Below are positions 59,979 to 64,000 of a stretch of DNA of 64,000 nt, piece by piece. The number at the start of each line of letters is the position of its first letter. Positions within the stretch are counted from its first letter, which is position 1. The notes beneath the pieces are model-generated. The model saw only the letters and a list, made by a program, of their open reading frames with translations, ran no database searches and was not told the DNA's origin. The stretch comes from Welwitschia mirabilis. Its lineage: Eukaryota; Gnetophyta; Gnetopsida; Welwitschiales. The stretch spans positions 121,876,672-121,940,671 of the forward strand of contig JBOZIK010000001.1 of the NCBI GenBank assembly GCA_051453625.1, written 5' to 3'. A program made the translations under genes and the position numbers.

Positions 59979-59990
59979 ATTCTAATACCA
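59979..59990 (-). promoter_or_regulatory. Primer binding site of copia Y
   Basis: The minus strand has ...CCTCA-AG-TGGTATTAGAAT, that is, the LTR end, two bases, then a match to TGGTATCAGAGC with two differences. This fixes the 5' LTR end at 59993. Confidence 0.75.
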
Positions 59991-59992
59991 CT

Positions 59993-60147
59993 TGAGGATC
60001 ATTGAACTCAAAGGGAATGGGTGAATGAGGTTTACCAAAAATAAATTCATCTAAAATAAATTAAAATTTATATAATAAATGTCTTACTAAATTAATGTGG
60101 TTCCTCAACCTGGGTGTGTTCACACACAAAGTGTAGCTTTTGAAAAA
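59993..60147 (-). mobile_element. Copia Y 5' LTR, terminal fragment
   Basis: About 150 bases aligning with the end of the 3' LTR at 52888-53035 (shared 'gatcattgaactca', 'cttactaaattaatgtg', 'cctgggt'). The match breaks at about 60140-60148, where the LTR of element X begins. The remaining part of this LTR should lie beyond X, outside the window. Confidence 0.7.
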
Positions 60148-61431
60148 TGTGAATTGACCCTAGAGGGGAATGAATAGGTCCATTTCGAACTTCTGTCTCC
60201 TTGTTGTTTAATAACCTGCAAAAACTAATACATACAAATATACTAAAACAAGGTATATACTGGTGGATAAACACCACCATTCAGCTTTGTAGACTCCTTG
60301 TCCTAGCTGGTATGTATTAACTCAAATGATTGGTTTTCAGACTCACTAAATAATCTTTCATAACCAATGAGGATTTTGTGGCTTATCCTTAATCAAGAAT
60401 AAAGGAAAGTAAGATGGATGCACAAATGCACATATGTGTTCTCTAAGACATAGCTATCTTCTTTGCAATGTGGTGTAATAATGTAATTACAATAGGAATC
60501 TGAATCTTTTAAGAGTAGTTTAGATATGCAAGTAAAATGTATATCAATTCTAATTCTATCTCAGATCTATCAATAATCATGTCTATTTCTCTAGTGTTTA
60601 GAGGAAGGCTTTTATAATAGAGAGAAATCATGACACTATTTACCCATAAGGAAAGGAAACATTGCATTTTTTTAAAGAAACCATTGCACTTTTCTGATGA
60701 ACCATTGTGTTCATAATGGATACAACTTTTTTTGGTCAACCGTAATTATGGTCACCCTTATTTTAACATTCAGTTGCTCTGGCTTTTTGTAGATTTTTTT
60801 AGTATAGGATGTGGTGCAAGTTCAGTCTCCCTTGTGAAAATACTCGGTCGCCCTTGAATAGGTCGCTCGTATCGTTATGGTAGGTCACCCATAATGCTGT
60901 CAGTAGGACTCTTGCTACATGTCGTAAGGTCACCTGTTTGGATATCTTCAGTCACTTGTATTTCTATCTAGATAGGGCTCACTGCATATTGTGTGGTCGT
61001 CCTTATTAACATTTGCAGTCGCCCATGTTTCTAGCAGGTTGGAGTTTACTATATATCATTCAGTCGTCCTTATTAATATATGCGGTCGCCCGAGTGTCTA
61101 ACAAGTTGTAGTTCTCTGCATGTCATACAGTCGCCCATGTGAATAAGCTCGGTTGCCCTTATGGATAGCAGATTGTATCAGTCTGAGTGAAATGTGGTTG
61201 CTCTTATGATTATAGTGGTTGCCCTTGGGTTAACTGGTGTTCTTTATGTTGTCAATGTTCAGTCACCTGGAATATAATGTGTGGTCGTCTGACTCTAAAT
61301 CAGTGTTAATAATTCTTGAACATTCGATCGCCCGATATTAAACATTAGTCACCTGGTGCTGGAAAATACCTGCACAAAAGACTAACTTATAGAAACTCGT
61401 TAAATTAATTAATGATAATGGGTTCTTAACA
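60148..61431 (-). mobile_element. Copia element X, 3' LTR (1.28 kb)
   Basis: On the minus strand it starts TGTTAAGAACCC at 61431, straight after AAAGGGGGAGTT, and ends ...CTATTCATTCCCCTCTAGGGTCAATTCACA-like text at 60148, a common ending for plant copia LTRs. It is unlike the LTR of Y except in being AT-rich. It contains a long array of GGTCGCCC-type words. Confidence 0.75.
60735..61354. repeat. Word array (G/A)GTCGCCC in the LTR of X
   Basis: About 19 copies or near copies in 620 bases, all on the plus strand. Intact GGTCGCCC or AGTCGCCC: 60846, 61017, 61084, 61129. TG or CA forms: GGTCACCC 60751 and 60883, GGTCACCT 60928, GGTTGCCC 61151 and 61217, AGTCACCT 61261 and 61347. Others: GGTCGTCC 60995, AGTCGTCC 61062, GGTCGTCT 61283, GATCGCCC 61326. 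Spacing varies from about 17 to 65 bases, and the sequence between the words is not repeated. Confidence 0.8.
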
Positions 61432-61446
61432 AACTCCCCCTTTGTC
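61432..61446 (-). promoter_or_regulatory. Polypurine tract of copia X
   Basis: The minus strand reads ACAAAGGGGGAGTT immediately before the LTR start TGTTAAG. A second G-rich purine run (AAAAAAGGGGGAAAA) at about 61680-61700 may be an older or secondary tract. Confidence 0.75.
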
Positions 61447-61759
61447 ATTGATTTAGGAAAAACAATAATTTAACATCTGGGTTCTCCCCCTAACTTATTT
61501 AACTTGGAAAATTATTGAATTTAAACGAGTTTTGTATATATAAAAATCATCAGAGGAAACACAAGTAAGTTGCACAAAAATAAGCTTCTTTGTATTACTC
61601 AAATAAGCTTTATTACATCTGAAGGTTATAATCTGACTAATTTGTAATATACAGAAGTGACACAGATGTTATAAAAACTTTTTTCCCCCTTTTTTGATGA
61701 AATCAAGGATGGGGAGAACACAAAAAGACTGGAGAGCACACAAAAGAAATACATAAAGA

Positions 61760-62803
61760 CTCAATCGGACTCTGAAGATTTAGAAGCCTAAGCTTCCTCA
61801 CTCTAAGAGATGTTAGCAATGGGAGTTCCATTGGTAATTAGGGCCTCCTTGATGTGACGAGTCCGTGAATTAATCCGATGAAGAAGGTGGATAATTTCTG
61901 GTATTTAAGAGGCCTTCACCTTAGGCTTAGAAGGAGTGATAGATTTTTTAAAAATGTGCATCCTTAAAAATGTTTCATGATCTATAGGCCCCATGAGCTT
62001 TTGGATCTCCTACCTGGTAAGATGAAAAATGTCAAAGTGGTGATAAATCTGAGTAATAAGGAAAGGATAGGGCAGGGCATGTTATTTATGTGGCTGTAGC
62101 TGGTTTACCATGTGCTTGAGCATGATTTCAGGGGCATCTAAATCTCTTCTCTAATCTAGAGCATACATGAGATAGGCTCGATAGTTTAAGAGCTCATCTC
62201 TATGCCTTACAACTAGGAGGAAGATGTAAGACATGATGAGGTGTAGCAACCGAAATCGAGGAAGAAGTTGGAAAGCTTTGAGTATCTTTTTCCAGGTAAT
62301 TTATGTGTCAAACACATGGTGAGTAGCTACATCTTTCTTCTCAACTAATTCTACCATGGGCCAGTACTCTCCCTAGTTTTCTCTTGGAAGACCATTGAGG
62401 AAAGATACCAAATTTGCCATAATACGCATTTCTTGGCTAAAAATAGAGGTAATAGACATGGACTAGGATGCATCATACCTGGAGAACAGCCTGGTAACCA
62501 AAGGGTAGCATGTGCCAGAGACGTGGAGAAAATATTCCTAGTTCACTTCTTCCAGAAGAGTCTGGATCTCCCTGAGGCTAAAAAATTGCATAGGTTCACA
62601 GGTCCTCTCAAGAGCAATAGGACTTGTCTCAAAATGCTTTTCANNNNNNNNNNNNNNNNNNNNNNNNNNNNNNNNNNNNNNNNNNNNNNNNNNNNNNNNN
62701 NNNNNNNNNNNNNNNNNNNNNNNNNNNNNNNNNNNNNNNNNNNAAGAGCAATAGGACTTGTCTCAAAATGCTTTTCAAAATGAGTAAGTTGCTCAGAGGA
62801 CAT
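61760..62803 (-). pseudogene. Copia X third ORF (PF20167-like)
   Basis: The start candidate at 62803 reads MSSEQLTHFEKHFETSPIAL and runs into a 100-N gap whose 34-bp flanks are identical, so it is probably continuous. It continues with 'FLHVSGTCYPLVTRLF', 'MANLVSFLNGLPREN', 'LLHLIMSYIFLLVVRHRDE', 'YRAYLMYALD' and 'ALPYPFLITQIYHHFDI'. This matches the order in plant transposon protein domain PF20167 (YP.LV..F; ..LGLP; LH.I....L.PR.GHRDE; LPYG..LT.IF.HF). A few stops and at least one frameshift break it. No known role in copia elements; an env-like or accessory protein is a guess. The equivalent place in Y holds a related but more decayed ORF. Confidence 0.6.
62610..62777. repeat. Gap of 100 N with 34-bp identical flanks
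   Basis: The 34 bases 62610-62643 recur exactly at 62744-62777. Contig-end overlap, not a biological duplication. It falls inside ORF3 of element X. Confidence 0.8.
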
Positions 62804-63012
62804 TTGAGAGAAAACATAACGTAGCTTTCTTTCTTCTCTTCCTAAATCCCTCTCTTAGCTAAGACGAAGCCATTTAAATCCCAGAAACATGTGGAACAGG
62901 TGGAAGAGCATCCCTCAGAAGCTCAAAAAATGACAAGGAAGGCACCAAACAGAATAAGACAAAAGAAAAGGGGGGGCAAATTTAAAAATCCGTGGTGCAT
63001 CGCCTCAAATGC

Positions 63013-63390
63013 GGGTGACCAATTGGATTGTCGGTTAACCTATGTAAAATTTTTAAAAACAAATAGTAAGGCGGCGGTTGATCCAAGAAAATGAGTGGTT
63101 GATTCTTCGAGATGAAAATTTTACTAAGAAAATCTGACTAAAAATCGGTCAACCTAAGAATAACACGCAGTTGACTTGATGTAATTGGATAAAAATACCA
63201 GAAGAACGAGGTTGACTGAAACCAAGTGTTTATTCAAATCACATTTTATAAGATTTTATAGGAAAATCTAGAAGCAAACCAGTCAACCCAACCTGATATG
63301 TGGTCGACCTAGTGAGAAGAAAGTCTAACAGAGTAAAAACTAGGAATAAAATGGTCACCATAATTAATAATTAGATCAACCAGGATTCAA
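63013..63390. repeat. Word array GGTCGACC after pol of X
   Basis: About eleven copies: GGTCGACC (intact palindrome) at 63302; GGTCAACC 63147; AGTCAACC 63281; GGTTGACT 63210; AGTTGACT 63169; GGTTAACC 63033; GGTTGATC 63076; GGTTGATT 63097; GGTCACCA 63353; GGGTGACC 63013; AGATCAAC 63373. Again a CpG-centred word with TG/CA decay forms. It sits between the RNase H stop and the ORF3 start. Confidence 0.65.
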
Positions 63391-63483
63391 AAATTGTAAG
63401 ATTTGAACCTCCCAAACTGAATTTATTTATTTAGAGGAGGCTGGGTGAGGTAAGTCCTTTTTGGACTTAATACTCAGAAAATA

Positions 63484-64000
63484 TCAAAGGGTTAGAAAAT
63501 GATCTGAAGATAGAGGTTTTGTGAAAATATCAGCCAATTGTTCTTCTGTGAAAATATATTCTAAAGATATGATTTTCTTTTCAACTAATTCACGAATGAA
63601 GTGGTACCTGATATCGATGTGTTTGGTTTGAGTGTGTTGGACTAAATTGTAAGCTATTTGAATAGCACTTAAATTGTCACACAGGATTGGTACTTCCAAT
63701 ATGTTCAATCCATAGTCCTTCAATGTTTCTTTCATCCACAAGGTCTGAGTGTAATAGGCGCCAGCAGCTATGTATTCATCCTTAGCGATAGAAAGGGATA
63801 TGGAGCATTGTTTCTTACTATACCAGGCTATAAGATAATTTCCAAAGAAGAAACATCCACCGCTTGTGCTCTTGTGATCATCTTTGCGGCCAACCCAATC
63901 CGCATCGCTATATCCTGTTAGAATTATAGAAGTATCATTTGAAAACCATAAACCAAAATCTAGAGTACCTTTCACATAATGTATTATTCTCTTTGCAGCT
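63484..64000 (-). CDS. Copia X pol C-terminus (RNase H), partial
   Basis: An open frame from the window edge to a stop at 63484, about 170 codons, with no internal stop. It starts 'AAKRIIHYVKGTLDFGLWF', then 'YSDADWVG' (catalytic Asp), 'STSGGCFFFGNYLIAWYSKK', 'SLSIAKDEYIAAGA' (usual STAEAEYIA: the first Glu is Lys), 'ILCDNLSAI' (third catalytic Asp), 'TKHIDIRYHFIRE' and 'ADIFTKPL'. These are all hallmarks of copia RNase H. It degrades the RNA strand during reverse transcription. The element is among the best preserved in the window. Its start is outside the window. Confidence 0.9.
   Translation of the reverse strand, partial: AAKRIIHYVKGTLDFGLWFSNDTSIILTGYSDADWVGRKDDHKSTSGGCFFFGNYLIAWYSKKQCSISLSIAKDEYIAAGAYYTQTLWMKETLKDYGLNILEVPILCDNLSAIQIAYNLVQHTQTKHIDIRYHFIRELVEKKIISLEYIFTEEQLADIFTKPLSSDHFLTL

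Larger units (their letters stand above)
52888..60147 (-). mobile_element. Ty1/copia element Y, internally deleted, nested in gypsy element 2
   Basis: Order on the minus strand: end of 5' LTR (60147-59993, cut by element X), primer binding site (59990-59979), gag, CCHC, protease, GAG-pre-integrase, then an in-frame jump to the end of RT, RNase H, a spacer with a word array, ORF3 with a PF20167-like motif, polypurine tract, 3' LTR. The integrase core and nearly all of RT are missing. The element is therefore defective but keeps the signals needed for mobilisation by a related helper. Confidence 0.8.
60148..64000 (-). mobile_element. Ty1/copia element X, 3' half, nested in copia Y
   Basis: Order on the minus strand: RNase H end (64000-63484), spacer with a GGTCGACC-type word array (63390-63013), ORF3 with PF20167-like text (about 62803-61760), polypurine tract, 3' LTR. 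The 5' part lies outside the window. It inserted in the 5' LTR of Y, so it is younger than Y. The RNase H frame is open, which agrees with a younger age. Confidence 0.8.

Noticed and set aside
60735-61354. CRISPR-like array
   Set aside because: The repeated word is only 8 bases, spacing is irregular, and the context is a plant LTR with eukaryotic genes nearby.

Overview
This is a plant nuclear DNA window from a gapped draft assembly. The evidence is one intron-containing cytosolic ribosomal protein gene with a plant-type promoter (telo-boxes plus a site II element), surrounded by plant Ty3/gypsy (Athila, Tat and chromovirus types), Ty1/copia and L1-type LINE remains, and a decayed plastid-type tRNA-Pro. 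The DNA is strongly AT-rich and poor in CpG. I cannot name the species.

Layout. 0-1.1 kb: LTR-like fragment with a short-period repeat upstream of a TATA box. 1.8-8.25 kb: decayed LINE (+). 8.4-10.7 kb: Athila-type gag/protease remnant (+). 10.7-11.3 kb: GT microsatellite, gap and an unassigned CpG-retaining ORF. 11.9-20.8 kb: Tat-type Ty3/gypsy element (-) with gag, protease, RT, two RNase H domains, integrase and a CpG-rich LTR-like segment. It is cut by several gaps and by assembly duplications at gap edges. 20.8-27.3 kb: mostly unassigned sequence, with a GA microsatellite, a tRNA-like (SINE-like) patch and a 560-base gap. 27.4-29.35 kb: the only clear host gene, 40S ribosomal protein eS10 (-), five coding exons. 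30.3-37.07 kb: a second LINE of the same family (+). 37.1 kb: decayed plastid-type trnP-UGG. 37.2-41.2 kb: unassigned AT-rich DNA. 41.2-42.2 kb: copia-like LTR end with primer binding site (+). 42.8-52.9 kb: two related chromovirus-like gypsy elements (-) with about 3 kb LTRs. 52.9-60.1 kb: copia element 'Y' (-), inserted in the RT of the second gypsy element. 60.1-64 kb: the 3' part of another copia element 'X' (-), inserted in the 5' LTR of Y.

The right third is therefore a nested stack (X in Y in gypsy), so insertion order can be read directly. The two copia elements share an unusual layout: pol, then a spacer carrying an array of a CpG-centred 8-base word, then a third ORF resembling the plant transposon protein domain PF20167, then the polypurine tract, then an LTR carrying such a word array. 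Y also has an in-frame deletion joining the integrase zinc motif to the C-terminal end of RT, which makes it look like a non-autonomous derivative.

Only eS10 looks intact and expressed. All other coding matter is transposon-derived and mostly broken by stops and frameshifts. Many of these stops sit where Trp, Gln or Arg codons are expected, as expected from cytosine deamination of methylated DNA.
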